Below, one piece after another: positions 26,760 to 34,899 of a DNA stretch of 64,000 nucleotides (position 1 is the first letter of the stretch; the number at the start of each line of letters is the position of its first letter). The notes under the pieces were generated by a model. It did no database searches. It was given only the letters and a program-made list of their open reading frames with translations, and was not told where the DNA came from. The DNA is from Thiotrichales bacterium 19S3-11 (GTDB lineage: Bacteria; Pseudomonadota; Gammaproteobacteria; Francisellales; Francisellaceae). The DNA is taken from assembly GCA_021713295.1 (NCBI GenBank), contig JAKJJU010000012.1:1-64000 (forward strand), in the 5' to 3' direction. The translations under genes and the position numbers were made by a program.

Positions 26760-27780
26760 GATTACACCGCTAGGTGAATTTAAAAGTTCAGTTGATGATT
26801 TTCTAGTAACAGAATTACTGGATATTGATTTTAGTAATAATGGTGAGCATCACTGGGTATATTTACGAAAGGAAAACCTTCATACAGAAGAAGTTGCTAA
26901 GCTATTGGCTAAATTTGCTGGTATTGCAGTGAAGGATGTTGGTTATTCTGGGATGAAGGATAAATATGCGATCACTGAGCAGTGGTTTTCTTTGTATATG
27001 CCGGGTGAAGAAGCACCTAACTGGCAAGTGTTTAACGTTTGTGGTATCAGTATACTAAAAAGTGCACAACACCAAAAAAAGTTACGTCGTAAGCTTCATT
27101 ATGGTAATTGGTTTAATATTACTATTCGAAATGCAACGCTCAAACAGGTTAGCTTAGCAAAAGCCATTCATCATATCAAAACTGCTGGCGTTCCTAACTA
27201 TTATGGTCAGCAGCGTTTTGGCTATGAGCATTCAAATATTCAGTTATTAAACAGTTGGTTTAAGGGGGAGGTTAATCCACCGCTTAAGCGCAAGAAGTGG
27301 TTATTGTCGGTTTATCGCAGTTACTTATTTAATCTTTATCTTGATCATCGAAGAAATAGTTATGGTTTAAGCAAGCTGTTTGTAGGTGATATTATGCAGT
27401 TTGAGCGATCAAATAGTGTTTATCAGATAACCAGTTTAAGCGAGTTAGATGAGGCTTATGAGCGACTTGAAAAGCATCAAGCTTACCCGGTTGGCCCACT
27501 ATGGGGACAAAAAGGAAAACTGTTCTATTCTAATGAAGCTGAGCAGCTGTTAGATGAGGCGTTTAAAACGTTAGATGTAACCTGGTTAGATCCGCCACAG
27601 TTAAAACCTTTTAAACTAACACTTGATTACAGAAGTTTAGTTTTAATGCCAGAGAAGTTAACTGCGCATTATAATCTCAACGAGCAATTATTGAAGCTAA
27701 CTTTTATTTTGCCAGCGGGCGGTTATGCGACAACCGTATTAGACTACTTGGGCGATTTGGTTGAGGACGTATACAGTTAA
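26752..27780 (+). CDS. truD: tRNA pseudouridine(13) synthase TruD
   Basis: A 342-residue TruD. The catalytic Asp70 lies in GYSGMKDKYA. EHHWVYLRKEN and NYYGQQRFG are family blocks, and the C-terminal RSLVLMP is typical. It makes pseudouridine 13 in tRNA-Glu and others. The start overlaps yhcB and the stop shares one base with the next ATG, so three genes are tightly coupled. Confidence 0.95.
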   Translation: MPEITPLGEFKSSVDDFLVTELLDIDFSNNGEHHWVYLRKENLHTEEVAKLLAKFAGIAVKDVGYSGMKDKYAITEQWFSLYMPGEEAPNWQVFNVCGISILKSAQHQKKLRRKLHYGNWFNITIRNATLKQVSLAKAIHHIKTAGVPNYYGQQRFGYEHSNIQLLNSWFKGEVNPPLKRKKWLLSVYRSYLFNLYLDHRRNSYGLSKLFVGDIMQFERSNSVYQITSLSELDEAYERLEKHQAYPVGPLWGQKGKLFYSNEAEQLLDEAFKTLDVTWLDPPQLKPFKLTLDYRSLVLMPEKLTAHYNLNEQLLKLTFILPAGGYATTVLDYLGDLVEDVYS

Positions 27781-28964
27781 TGATTTATGATACGATTATT
27801 ATCGGTGCTGGCATTAGTGGCTTAGGTTGTGCTTATTATCATTCAAAGCAGGGTGAGGCTGTCTTAGTTTTAGAGAAAGAGACGCACGTTGGTGGGCTAT
27901 GTCATAGTGCTTATCTGAATCAACAAAAAGAATTTTGGCTTGAAATGGGGGCGCATACCTTATATAACTCGTATGAGTATGTTATAGAGATAATTGAAGC
28001 GCTCAATTTGCAAAATCAGCTAGTTAAACGCCAAAAGCTGCCATTTCGTATTTATCATCAGGGGTATCTACATTCACTGTTTCGTTACCTTAATCCAATT
28101 AGTTTTTCTTATGGTATGATGCAGCTTCCATTTAAAAATAAAACGAATCAGAGCGTTGAGTCATTTTATGGAAAATTATTTGGTAGAGGAAATTATAAGC
28201 GAGTACTAAAAGATTGCTTTAGTGCTGTCTTATCGCAAAATGCAGATGAATTTCCAGCTGAGTTTTTATTTAACAAAAAAAAACGCAATAAAGATTATCC
28301 ACGTTCATTTAGTTTGATTAACGGAATTTCAAGTTTATTTGATGAGCTTATTACACACAAAAGGTTCATAACCAAGTTAAATCATGCAGTTATCGAGATT
28401 AATAAAAATAATAAATACTGGCAAGTGTTAACGAACCAAGGAGTTTTTGATGCAAAACACGTCATAATTGCAACAGATGTTAGAACTGCAGGGAATTTGG
28501 CTTTCTCTGTAATGCCAAAATTAAGTGAGCGATTAAATGAAATTAAACTATCGAGTATTGATAGTGTCGGGGTGATGTTTCATCGAAAAGATTTATTACA
28601 TTTCAAAGAGTTGGCTGGGCTGATTGGTAAAGGAGACTCGCCATTTTATTCGATGATTTCACGTGATGTCATTCCAGATTCCAACTATAGAGGATTTGTC
28701 TTTCATTTTAAAAAGGATGCGCTTAAACCTATAGGGGAGCATTTAGCGTATATTTGTCAATTGCTAGAAGTTAATCAATCAGCTATTGTTAGATCTTTTT
28801 CAAAAGAAAATCAAATACCCATTTTGACGGTAGAACATAAAATGCGATTGCAGCAAATTGCTCAGCTACTGCAGGGTAGCTCGTTAGCTTTAACAGGAAA
28901 TTATTTTCGTCGCTTGGCATTGGAAGATTGTCTAGCGCATAGTGCACAGCTGAAATTAGGATGA
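27780..28964 (+). CDS. FAD-dependent amine-oxidase-like oxidoreductase
   Basis: A 394-residue flavoprotein. IIIGAGISGLGCAYYHSKQG is the FAD dinucleotide fold, followed by EKETHVGGLCHS. The rest resembles protoporphyrinogen oxidase, UDP-galactopyranose mutase and amine-oxidase-like NAD(P)-binding proteins without a decisive motif. The C-terminal FAD segment (ALTGNYFRRLALEDCLAHS) shows it is complete. Its start overlaps the truD stop by one base. The substrate is unknown. Confidence 0.75.
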   Translation: MIYDTIIIGAGISGLGCAYYHSKQGEAVLVLEKETHVGGLCHSAYLNQQKEFWLEMGAHTLYNSYEYVIEIIEALNLQNQLVKRQKLPFRIYHQGYLHSLFRYLNPISFSYGMMQLPFKNKTNQSVESFYGKLFGRGNYKRVLKDCFSAVLSQNADEFPAEFLFNKKKRNKDYPRSFSLINGISSLFDELITHKRFITKLNHAVIEINKNNKYWQVLTNQGVFDAKHVIIATDVRTAGNLAFSVMPKLSERLNEIKLSSIDSVGVMFHRKDLLHFKELAGLIGKGDSPFYSMISRDVIPDSNYRGFVFHFKKDALKPIGEHLAYICQLLEVNQSAIVRSFSKENQIPILTVEHKMRLQQIAQLLQGSSLALTGNYFRRLALEDCLAHSAQLKLG

Positions 28965-29013
28965 AAAGATTTTTTATTTTATTAAAATATAGCTAAAAAC
29001 ATGTCAAGTAAGC

Positions 29014-29042
29014 TTTATTTACATAGATAAATCTGTTAAAAT
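29014..29042 (+). promoter_or_regulatory. Putative extended -10 promoter of rplM-rpsI
   Basis: TTTATT (29014-29019), a 17-base spacer, TAAAAT (29037-29042), with a TG at 29034-29035 forming an extended -10. A GC-rich stretch (CGTCGCG) follows at the likely start point, as at growth-rate-controlled promoters. Confidence 0.5.
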
Positions 29043-29107
29043 CGTCGCGTTCAAAAAGTTGAGCATTTTAAACTGAGTAGTTAAACACAAAGTAAGGTAA
29101 CTAATAG

Positions 29108-29539
29108 ATGAAAACGTTTAGTGCAAAGCCTGATCAAGTTAATCGCAGCTGGTTTGTTGTTGATGCGTCAGGTAAAACATTAGGTCGTATTGCGACAGAA
29201 ATTGCCGTGCATTTGCGTGGCAAACACAAACCTGAATATACACCACACGTTGATGTTGGTGATTATGTCGTTGTTGTTAATGCAGAGAAAGTTCATGTAA
29301 CTGGTAACAAGCGGACAGATAAAGTGTATCACCGTCATACAGGTTATATTGGAGGCTTAAAATCAATTACATTTGATAAACTAATTGCAACACATCCAGA
29401 TCGTATTGTAAGGTCAGCTGTTAAAGGTATGCTGCCTAAAAATTCATTAGGTCGTCAAATGATTAAAAAATTGAAAGTTTATGCTGGTTCAGAGCATCCG
29501 CATACAGCACAGCAACCAATAGAATTAACGATTAAGTAA
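29108..29539 (+). CDS. rplM: 50S ribosomal protein uL13
   Basis: A 143-residue protein beginning [20 protein letters not shown], with [20 protein letters not shown] and [20 protein letters not shown], the uL13 signatures. Paired with rpsI 16 bases downstream as in nearly all bacteria. Confidence 0.98.
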   Translation: MKTFSAKPDQVNRSWFVVDASGKTLGRIATEIAVHLRGKHKPEYTPHVDVGDYVVVVNAEKVHVTGNKRTDKVYHRHTGYIGGLKSITFDKLIATHPDRIVRSAVKGMLPKNSLGRQMIKKLKVYAGSEHPHTAQQPIELTIK

Positions 29540-29555
29540 GAGGTGGTGATTTATT

Positions 29556-29951
29556 ATGTCTAATACAGTTTATAATTATGGAACTGGTCGCCGTAAAAGT
29601 TCAGTTGCTCGTGTCTTCTTGAAAAAGGGTTCTGGTAATATTGTCGTAAATAATTTACCGCTTGATCAATACTTGGCTCGTCAGACAGCCTCTATGGTTG
29701 TTCGTCAGCCGTTGGAGCTAGTTGAAATGGCTGATCAAGTTGACATTAAAGTTAATGTTCATGGTGGTGGAATTAGTGGTCAGGCAGGTGCAATTCGCTT
29801 AGGTATTGCTCGTGCATTACTTGACTATGATGATTCATTGCGTCCAACCTTGCGTAAAGCTGGATTTTTAACGCGTGATGCACGTTGTGTTGAACGTAAG
29901 AAAGTTGGTTTACGTAAAGCACGTAGACGTCCGCAGTTCTCTAAACGTTAA
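29556..29951 (+). CDS. rpsI: 30S ribosomal protein uS9
   Basis: A 131-residue protein with [15 protein letters not shown] near the start, [19 protein letters not shown], and the conserved basic tail ending RPQFSKR that reaches the P-site tRNA. A clear intrinsic terminator lies about 40 bases after the stop. Confidence 0.98.
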   Translation: MSNTVYNYGTGRRKSSVARVFLKKGSGNIVVNNLPLDQYLARQTASMVVRQPLELVEMADQVDIKVNVHGGGISGQAGAIRLGIARALLDYDDSLRPTLRKAGFLTRDARCVERKKVGLRKARRRPQFSKR

Positions 29952-29991
29952 TTTTTATATTATTGTTGAAGAATCTGCGCATAACTTTTTA

Positions 29992-30030
29992 AGAGCTCCT
30001 TTAAGCATGCTGGCTTTAGGAGCTTTTTTC
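29992..30030 (+). terminator. Rho-independent terminator after rpsI
   Basis: AGCTCCT (29994-30000) pairs with AGGAGCT (30018-30024), with further internal pairing around a GC-containing loop, followed directly by a T6 run. It separates the ribosomal operon from sspA. Confidence 0.8.
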
Positions 30031-30086
30031 ATATTTTTTTGGTATGATATTTCTTGTTTAAGGTGCAAAGGGAGAGCTTTAAGTTT

Positions 30087-30704
30087 ATGACAACCCAAAA
30101 TAAACGCTCAACGATGACGTTATATGCAAATAAAAACTGCCCATTTAGTCACCGAGTGATGATGGTTTTAGCTGAAAAAGGTGTCGTTGCTGATGTTAAA
30201 CTAATAGATTTGGATAAAAAGCCTGAAGAGCTGTTGGAATTAAATCCTTATGCTCAGGTGCCAACGTTGGTAGATCGTGATGTTATTGTTTATGAGTCTG
30301 AAATTATTTTTGAATATTTAGAAGAGCGATTTCCGCATCCCCCATTATTATCGGTTTTTCCAATAGAGCGTGCTCAAGCCAGGCTATTGAATAAGCGAAT
30401 TGATCGTGATTGGATTCCTTATTTATCCCAAGCTTTATATGCTAAGGATGATAAAATTATCTATCATTCAAAACTTGAGTTGATGAAAGCAGTTTTGGGT
30501 ATGCTGCCAGTTTTTAAACGTTACCGGTATTTCATGAGTGATGAGTTTAGCATTGTTGATTGTACGTTAGGGTCAATTCTTTATCGATTGCCTGAGTTAG
30601 GTATTCAGCTACCTGAGAAAGCACAATCAATTAAAAATTATGCAAAACGTATATTTGATCGAGAGTCATTTATCACATCCGTTGAAATGATGAAAGGAGG
30701 CTAA
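30087..30704 (+). CDS. sspA: Stringent starvation protein A
   Basis: A 205-residue glutathione-S-transferase-fold protein that binds RNA polymerase. NKRSTMTLYANKNCPFSHRV aligns by eye with the start of E. coli SspA (NKRSVMTLFS). The ATG at 30087 is therefore chosen over a TTG 33 bases upstream. NPYAQVPTLVDRD and YESEIIFEYLEERFPHPPL are family blocks. In Francisella, SspA/MglA pairs control virulence genes, so this homologue may have a regulatory role beyond starvation (family knowledge; not shown here). sspB follows after 8 bases. Confidence 0.93.
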   Translation: MTTQNKRSTMTLYANKNCPFSHRVMMVLAEKGVVADVKLIDLDKKPEELLELNPYAQVPTLVDRDVIVYESEIIFEYLEERFPHPPLLSVFPIERAQARLLNKRIDRDWIPYLSQALYAKDDKIIYHSKLELMKAVLGMLPVFKRYRYFMSDEFSIVDCTLGSILYRLPELGIQLPEKAQSIKNYAKRIFDRESFITSVEMMKGG

Positions 30705-30712
30705 TTTAAGTT

Positions 30713-31138
30713 ATGGCAATGTTACGTTCTTATTTAATTGATGCAACTTATGATTGGCTTTTAGATCATGGGTTTACACCTTATTTATTAGTTGATACGG
30801 AGTTTGATGGTGTTGAAGTGCCTTGGGATTATGTTGAAGATGACGGCAAAATTTTATTAAACTTAGCTCCTGAGGCAATTGTTGATTATAACTGTGATGA
30901 TGAATACGTCTCATTTCATTCTTCTTTTGATGGTGAGTCTATGCAAGTATTTGTGCCATTAGAAGCTATATCAGCATTATATGCCAAAGAGACTGGTCAA
31001 GGCATATATGGACGTGACTATGGTTATGGTATGGTTGTTAATGAAGGTGATAGTGAAGAAGACTTAAATCCAGAACCGTCTAATCACGATGGGGATGACC
31101 CTGATTCACCGAAAGGTGGCGGTTTAAGATTGGTTTAA
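30713..31138 (+). CDS. sspB: ClpXP adaptor SspB
   Basis: A 141-residue SspB. The folded part (about 1-105) contains SYLIDATYDWLLDHGFTPYL and FVPLEAISALYAKETGQGI. A long acidic linker follows, and the C-terminal GGGLRLV corresponds to the ClpX-binding tail. It tethers ssrA-tagged proteins to ClpXP. The strong AAAGGAGG site lies inside the 3' end of sspA, so the two are coupled. Confidence 0.95.
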   Translation: MAMLRSYLIDATYDWLLDHGFTPYLLVDTEFDGVEVPWDYVEDDGKILLNLAPEAIVDYNCDDEYVSFHSSFDGESMQVFVPLEAISALYAKETGQGIYGRDYGYGMVVNEGDSEEDLNPEPSNHDGDDPDSPKGGGLRLV

Positions 31139-31171
31139 GTTAAAGTAATTAACTTAGTTGTATTTAAGCCT

Positions 31172-32101
31172 ATGCATAAATTTTATTTTTCAAGTTATTC
31201 GATGACGCCAGCATTGGATAAGTTTGATGAAGCTTTTGAAAGCTGTTATATCAGCAAGCTTAGTCAGTATCCAGAGATTATTGGTATTGAATATCCTTAT
31301 TTATTGGATCACTCTATCTATTCAAATGAATTTTTGAAAGCAAATATTCCAGATCATTGGCAAGTTATTCTAACGGCACTGCCTGTGACTATGCAATCTT
31401 TAAGTATGGATCCAGAATTTGGTTTAGCCTCAACTAATGCTAAATCACGGCGAAACTCTGTTCGTATGATTAAGCAGATAAATCATAGAGCAATTCAGCT
31501 GAATGATCTATTTCAGCGACAGGTTGTAAAAGGCATACATATACAAACTGCGCCAAGTTCATATCAGCATATTAAAGGTACAAAAGAGGCGTTGATGCAA
31601 TCTTTGGCAGAAATTTGTAATTGGCAGTGGCAATCAGTTGAACTTAATATTGAACATTGTGATGCAAAAGCTGCAGATAGGTTGCCGGAGAAGGGATTTC
31701 TATCATTAGCGGATGAAATTTGTGCGATTCGTGAAGTTGAACATGTTGGGATTATGCTAAACTGGGCGCGATCTGTTATAGAGGGTCATAGTCGAGATAG
31801 AGCAATAAAGCATATTCAGCAAGCACAAGATAGCGGTTATTTAAGAGGCTATTTTTTCTCAGGATGTTCTGATAGCCCATCAAGTGTTTATGGTGCTTTT
31901 AAAGATAGTCATATGCCACCTAGACTAGCTGAAATCGATGAAAGTAAAGATAGTTTATTAGATGAGCATACGATTGAAACTATCTACAATCAGCTAAATG
32001 CAGATAGCTATTTGGGTATCAAAATAGCACCAGCGGTTAAAAAATTTGATTTAAAATCCTTATTATCTTTGACAAAAAATACCTTATCTTGTTTTAATTA
32101 A
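31172..32101 (+). CDS. DUF4862-like protein (TIM-barrel type)
   Basis: A 309-residue soluble protein. The overall layout (IGIEYPYL near the start, KGIHIQTAPS in the middle, SVELNIEHCDA, VGIMLNWARSVIEG and GYFFSGCSDSP) suggests a sugar-isomerase-like TIM barrel, and I believe it belongs to the DUF4862 family. Conserved Glu, His, Asp and Asn in these blocks could bind metal. The reaction is unknown. It lies 33 bases after sspB but precedes the LuxR/Popeye cluster, so its operon membership is ambiguous. Confidence 0.55.
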   Translation: MHKFYFSSYSMTPALDKFDEAFESCYISKLSQYPEIIGIEYPYLLDHSIYSNEFLKANIPDHWQVILTALPVTMQSLSMDPEFGLASTNAKSRRNSVRMIKQINHRAIQLNDLFQRQVVKGIHIQTAPSSYQHIKGTKEALMQSLAEICNWQWQSVELNIEHCDAKAADRLPEKGFLSLADEICAIREVEHVGIMLNWARSVIEGHSRDRAIKHIQQAQDSGYLRGYFFSGCSDSPSSVYGAFKDSHMPPRLAEIDESKDSLLDEHTIETIYNQLNADSYLGIKIAPAVKKFDLKSLLSLTKNTLSCFN

Positions 32102-32142
32102 TTAAATCACAAACTAACTGAGTTATATCGTTCTCCTTATAG

Positions 32143-32158
32143 TGTAATTTCTATTACA
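32143..32158. promoter_or_regulatory. Inverted repeat upstream of first LuxR-type gene
   Basis: TGTAAT and ATTACA are exact reverse complements around TTCT. The element ends three bases before the lux-box-like palindrome, so the two could bind a regulator cooperatively. Confidence 0.4.
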
Positions 32159-32161
32159 AAT

Positions 32162-32179
32162 TACCGTAGTTCTACGGTA
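32162..32179. promoter_or_regulatory. lux-box-like 18-nt palindrome
   Basis: TACCGTAG and CTACGGTA are exact reverse complements around TT. LuxR-type proteins bind 18-20 bp palindromes with this form (the V. fischeri lux box begins ACCTGTAG and ends with its complement). It lies 85 bases upstream of the first LuxR-type gene, so autoregulation is a natural reading. It is also more GC-rich than its surroundings. Confidence 0.5.
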
Positions 32180-32263
32180 CAGCAAACCAAATAGAGCAAA
32201 TAAAATAATCACAAACATAGAAATAATAATAATTTGATAAAAATATCTAATATGGGGTTAAAT

Positions 32264-33034
32264 ATGATAAAGTTTGATGATAGGTATTTGCCTTGGATGC
32301 TATCGCATCGACTTAAAGGAGTGCTTAATTATTTAAAATGTGATTTTATAACATTTGACTATATTTCAGATGAAAAAGTTTCTTTAATTCCAATACCAAT
32401 GCAACAATTTGATTCATATGGTGAGATGTATTCAGATCGTAAACTTTATATGCACCCAAATTTTTTTGTTGATAGCTATCGTTTATTACCGCATACATTA
32501 AATGAATACGATCGTTTATTATTATGTCAAAAATCGGACAGATTGACTTGTACATTATCTGAAATGTATAAAGATGGTGGTAATGCAATATCAATTATAC
32601 AGCCACTAAATAAGTATGCTTATGTCAAATTATTTGTTGGTTATGATAATGGTTATATGATTAATAGAGTCCTTAATGATAAGCAAAAGTCAATATTATG
32701 CTTAAAAGAAATCTATAATGAAGTAGCAAAGTTACCTGATTTGTTTGAGCAGTTTTCTTATAATCCGAATCATTATCAAATGGCACAGTTAGATAGTAAT
32801 GCATTAAAAGTGATTCAACTTAATCATCCAAATCTAACCTTAAAACAATACCATTTTGCAAAGTATTTAGCTCAAGCTGATGAGTTTTCTAGTATATCAA
32901 TTGCACAGGCTTTAGGTATATCTTCCAGAACGGTTAATGATTATTTTATATTTTTAAAAGACAAGTTACAGACTAAAGACCGAATTTCCACTATTTTAAG
33001 GTGTCGTCAATATTTTGAGAATTTTTGGGTGTGA
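32264..33034 (+). CDS. LuxR-family transcriptional regulator (copy 1)
   Basis: The start is placed at the ATG at 32264 (MIKFDDRYLPW), which matches the start of the paralogue at 34900 (MIAFDEKYLPW); the upstream in-frame ATTs and ATGs lack a counterpart. The 256-residue protein has an N-terminal sensory domain and a C-terminal LuxR HTH beginning near 190 (LKQYHFAKYL, SIAQALGISSRTVNDYFIFL, KLQTKDRIS). The sensory part has a region SYGEMYSDRKLYMHPNFF that aligns with the W..Y...DP block of acyl-homoserine-lactone receptors, but with His-Pro for Asp-Pro. No LuxI synthase is near. Probably a LuxR solo with another ligand. Confidence 0.75.
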   Translation: MIKFDDRYLPWMLSHRLKGVLNYLKCDFITFDYISDEKVSLIPIPMQQFDSYGEMYSDRKLYMHPNFFVDSYRLLPHTLNEYDRLLLCQKSDRLTCTLSEMYKDGGNAISIIQPLNKYAYVKLFVGYDNGYMINRVLNDKQKSILCLKEIYNEVAKLPDLFEQFSYNPNHYQMAQLDSNALKVIQLNHPNLTLKQYHFAKYLAQADEFSSISIAQALGISSRTVNDYFIFLKDKLQTKDRISTILRCRQYFENFWV

Positions 33035-33043
33035 TTGTTAGCG

Positions 33044-33811
33044 TTAAAACTCAAAAATTTGTCCTCGCTTAACAAAGCCTTTAAATCCATTTTTAGACGC
33101 ATCTGGTAATTGACCACTATTATAGTGATAAAGCCACATTTTTGATTTAATTTTATTATCTAGTGTAGATAGTTCATCAAAATGAGCATGTACGCCTGAT
33201 TTAAGTTTGCTTGTTTCACAGTCGTGGAAAATGATATCGGCCTCGTGGTAAAGTTTAGTTAGTTGCTCAGGTGAAAATTGTGTATCAGTTGTAATGAAAA
33301 TTTTTGTATTATTGATTGTGAAAACCAAACCGTAGCTTGGCATAAAATTATATTCTGATGCAACATGTGTTGTTTGTACGGTTTGAAAATGGTGGTGGTT
33401 CCAAATAAAGCTTGCATTATTTTCTATCGAAGTAACATTAAAAAATGTTTCTAAAGTGCAGTGTTCATTTTCTAAAGTACTTAAGCCTGCCTTTAAAGAA
33501 TGTTGCCACATCTCTTTAATGATTGACTCATTAGCGTATAAATTGATTTTTTCTGTGAAATTGGGATCAAATTTATGAATAAGCGCAAGCCACTCTAAGC
33601 CGCCACAGTGATCTGCATGGAGGTGACTAATATAAACATCGGTAATTTCTCGATAACTGTATCCAGCTTTAAATAGTGAATGCCTTGCATCACTGCCACA
33701 ATCAATTAAAAGTGATTGATTTGTTTGCCCATCAATCAGTAGCATATTTGAGTTGTAGTTATCTTCGCCAGTGATAAATGCTGATCCAGAACCAATGAAT
33801 ATCAATTTCAT
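33044..33811 (-). CDS. Metallo-beta-lactamase-fold hydrolase
   Basis: A 255-residue MBL-fold enzyme of the RNase Z/PhnP-like shape. HLHADH at 63-68 supplies the first metal ligands, TTHVASEY the next His, TTDTQFS the bridging Asp and HAHFDEL the last His. The fold includes ribonucleases, cyclic phosphodiesterases and lactonases; sequence alone does not choose. It is transcribed towards the first LuxR gene (stops 9 bases apart) and away from the Popeye-like gene. The neighbouring cyclic-nucleotide-like domain and LuxR regulators make a signal-degrading role attractive but unproven. Confidence 0.75.
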   Translation of the reverse strand: MKLIFIGSGSAFITGEDNYNSNMLLIDGQTNQSLLIDCGSDARHSLFKAGYSYREITDVYISHLHADHCGGLEWLALIHKFDPNFTEKINLYANESIIKEMWQHSLKAGLSTLENEHCTLETFFNVTSIENNASFIWNHHHFQTVQTTHVASEYNFMPSYGLVFTINNTKIFITTDTQFSPEQLTKLYHEADIIFHDCETSKLKSGVHAHFDELSTLDNKIKSKMWLYHYNSGQLPDASKNGFKGFVKRGQIFEF

Positions 33812-34155
33812 TTAGCGTTATTTGACCTCTGTTATATTGGCAGTTTAAACTAGCTTTGAATAGATTTAAAACTGCTATTTATTTTGCGCAACTAATGTAT
33901 TAGTTTAGTAAGTTAAAAATATTTTTGTAGAAATGATCATTAGATTTTTCAATAACAATCAATTTAGTTGACTTCATTTTATAGCTATTTTAGGCAGAAT
34001 GGTTTTAATGATAACACGAATGCTTAACTGACCTTTTTGTAAAAAAATTAAATTTGATGTTAAAATCAATCTATAGAAAGGGATATTTAGATATGCTATA
34101 TAGAAAATTAGTAAAAATACTGCTTTTGCAAAATATCAGATAAAATGAGGTTCAT
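33812..34155. other. 344-base divergent intergenic region with inverted repeats
   Basis: This is the longest gene-free stretch of the window. It separates the MBL and Popeye-like genes, which diverge. GCAGTTTAAA (33840-33849) and TTTAAAACTGC (33865-33875) form an inverted repeat with one bulged base just upstream of the MBL start, and AATGATCATT is a perfect 10-base palindrome near 33932. A 16-codon ORF (34093-34143, MLYRKLVKILLLQNIR) with AAGGGA upstream precedes the Popeye-like gene and might be a leader peptide; evidence is weak. Confidence 0.5.
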
Positions 34156-34806
34156 ATGACAGAAGCAAATATTCATTTATTATTTACAATATTGCTGGTT
34201 TTAGCTTATCTATTTGCAATGATCTCATTTGTATTTAAAAACGCATTCTTATTAAGAGTAATATTTATTGTCAGTAGTCTTTTTTCAATAGCAGCTGGAA
34301 CGCTAATGAATTTGTATCTAGTTGCTATAGGCAACCTTATGATTTTAGTTATTAATTTAACTTTAATTATCATTATTTATCTGGAAAATAGGCCTGCTAA
34401 GCTAAGTAGTGAATTATCTCAGCTGTATCAAGATGTTTTTTATCTGTTTTCTGCTTCTCAATTAATGAAATTATCAAAACATTGGTACTATCAGCAATTT
34501 AAAAAGGATGATCTTTTAACTATAGATGGCCAAAAAAGTAAGGTTATTTATTTAGTTATTAATGGTAGTTGTGATGTGATTAAAAATGGTAATGTTATTG
34601 CAGAAATAGACCAATATCAGTTTGTGGGAGAAATGCAGTGGTTGACGAAATCTTCCGCAATAGCTAAAGAAGATCTAAACTGCATTGTAATAGATATATC
34701 AATAATTGAAATGCTAAAAAACAAAGATATTGATATATATACAATTATGTCTGAGAGAATGGTATTAAAGGTGAAGAAAATGAACTTGAGTATGATTGGC
34801 TCATAG
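34156..34806 (+). CDS. Popeye-like membrane protein: three TM helices plus cNMP-binding fold
   Basis: A 216-residue protein. Three hydrophobic helices at about 7-25, 30-48 and 52-76 are followed by a cytosolic domain. The junction IYLENRPAKLSSELSQLYQD and the following VFYLFSASQL, IYLVINGSCDVIKNG and FVGEMQWL have the order seen in POPDC (Popeye) proteins: an RP-x-K...EL...LY segment, then a cyclic-nucleotide-binding beta barrel. The GE pair is Gly158-Glu159. The phosphate-binding Arg of classical CRP-type sites is not seen (KSSAIAKED), as is also true of Popeye domains. It sits between the two LuxR paralogues. Alternative: a divergent Crp-type CNBD fused to a membrane anchor. Confidence 0.6.
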   Translation: MTEANIHLLFTILLVLAYLFAMISFVFKNAFLLRVIFIVSSLFSIAAGTLMNLYLVAIGNLMILVINLTLIIIIYLENRPAKLSSELSQLYQDVFYLFSASQLMKLSKHWYYQQFKKDDLLTIDGQKSKVIYLVINGSCDVIKNGNVIAEIDQYQFVGEMQWLTKSSAIAKEDLNCIVIDISIIEMLKNKDIDIYTIMSERMVLKVKKMNLSMIGS

Positions 34807-34816
34807 GGTAATTTCA

Positions 34817-34845
34817 TTGAAAAATACTCTAATTTTTGATATAAT
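34817..34845 (+). promoter_or_regulatory. Strong putative sigma-70 promoter of second LuxR-type gene
   Basis: TTGAAA (34817-34822), a 17-base spacer and consensus TATAAT (34840-34845). The gene's ATG is at 34900, giving a leader of about 48 bases with a GGAG ribosome site. It shows the second regulator can be expressed independently of the Popeye-like gene. Confidence 0.65.
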
Positions 34846-34899
34846 AATCACACATAATATTAATGATAAATGATTTCGTTACAATGGAGTTAGTGCTCA

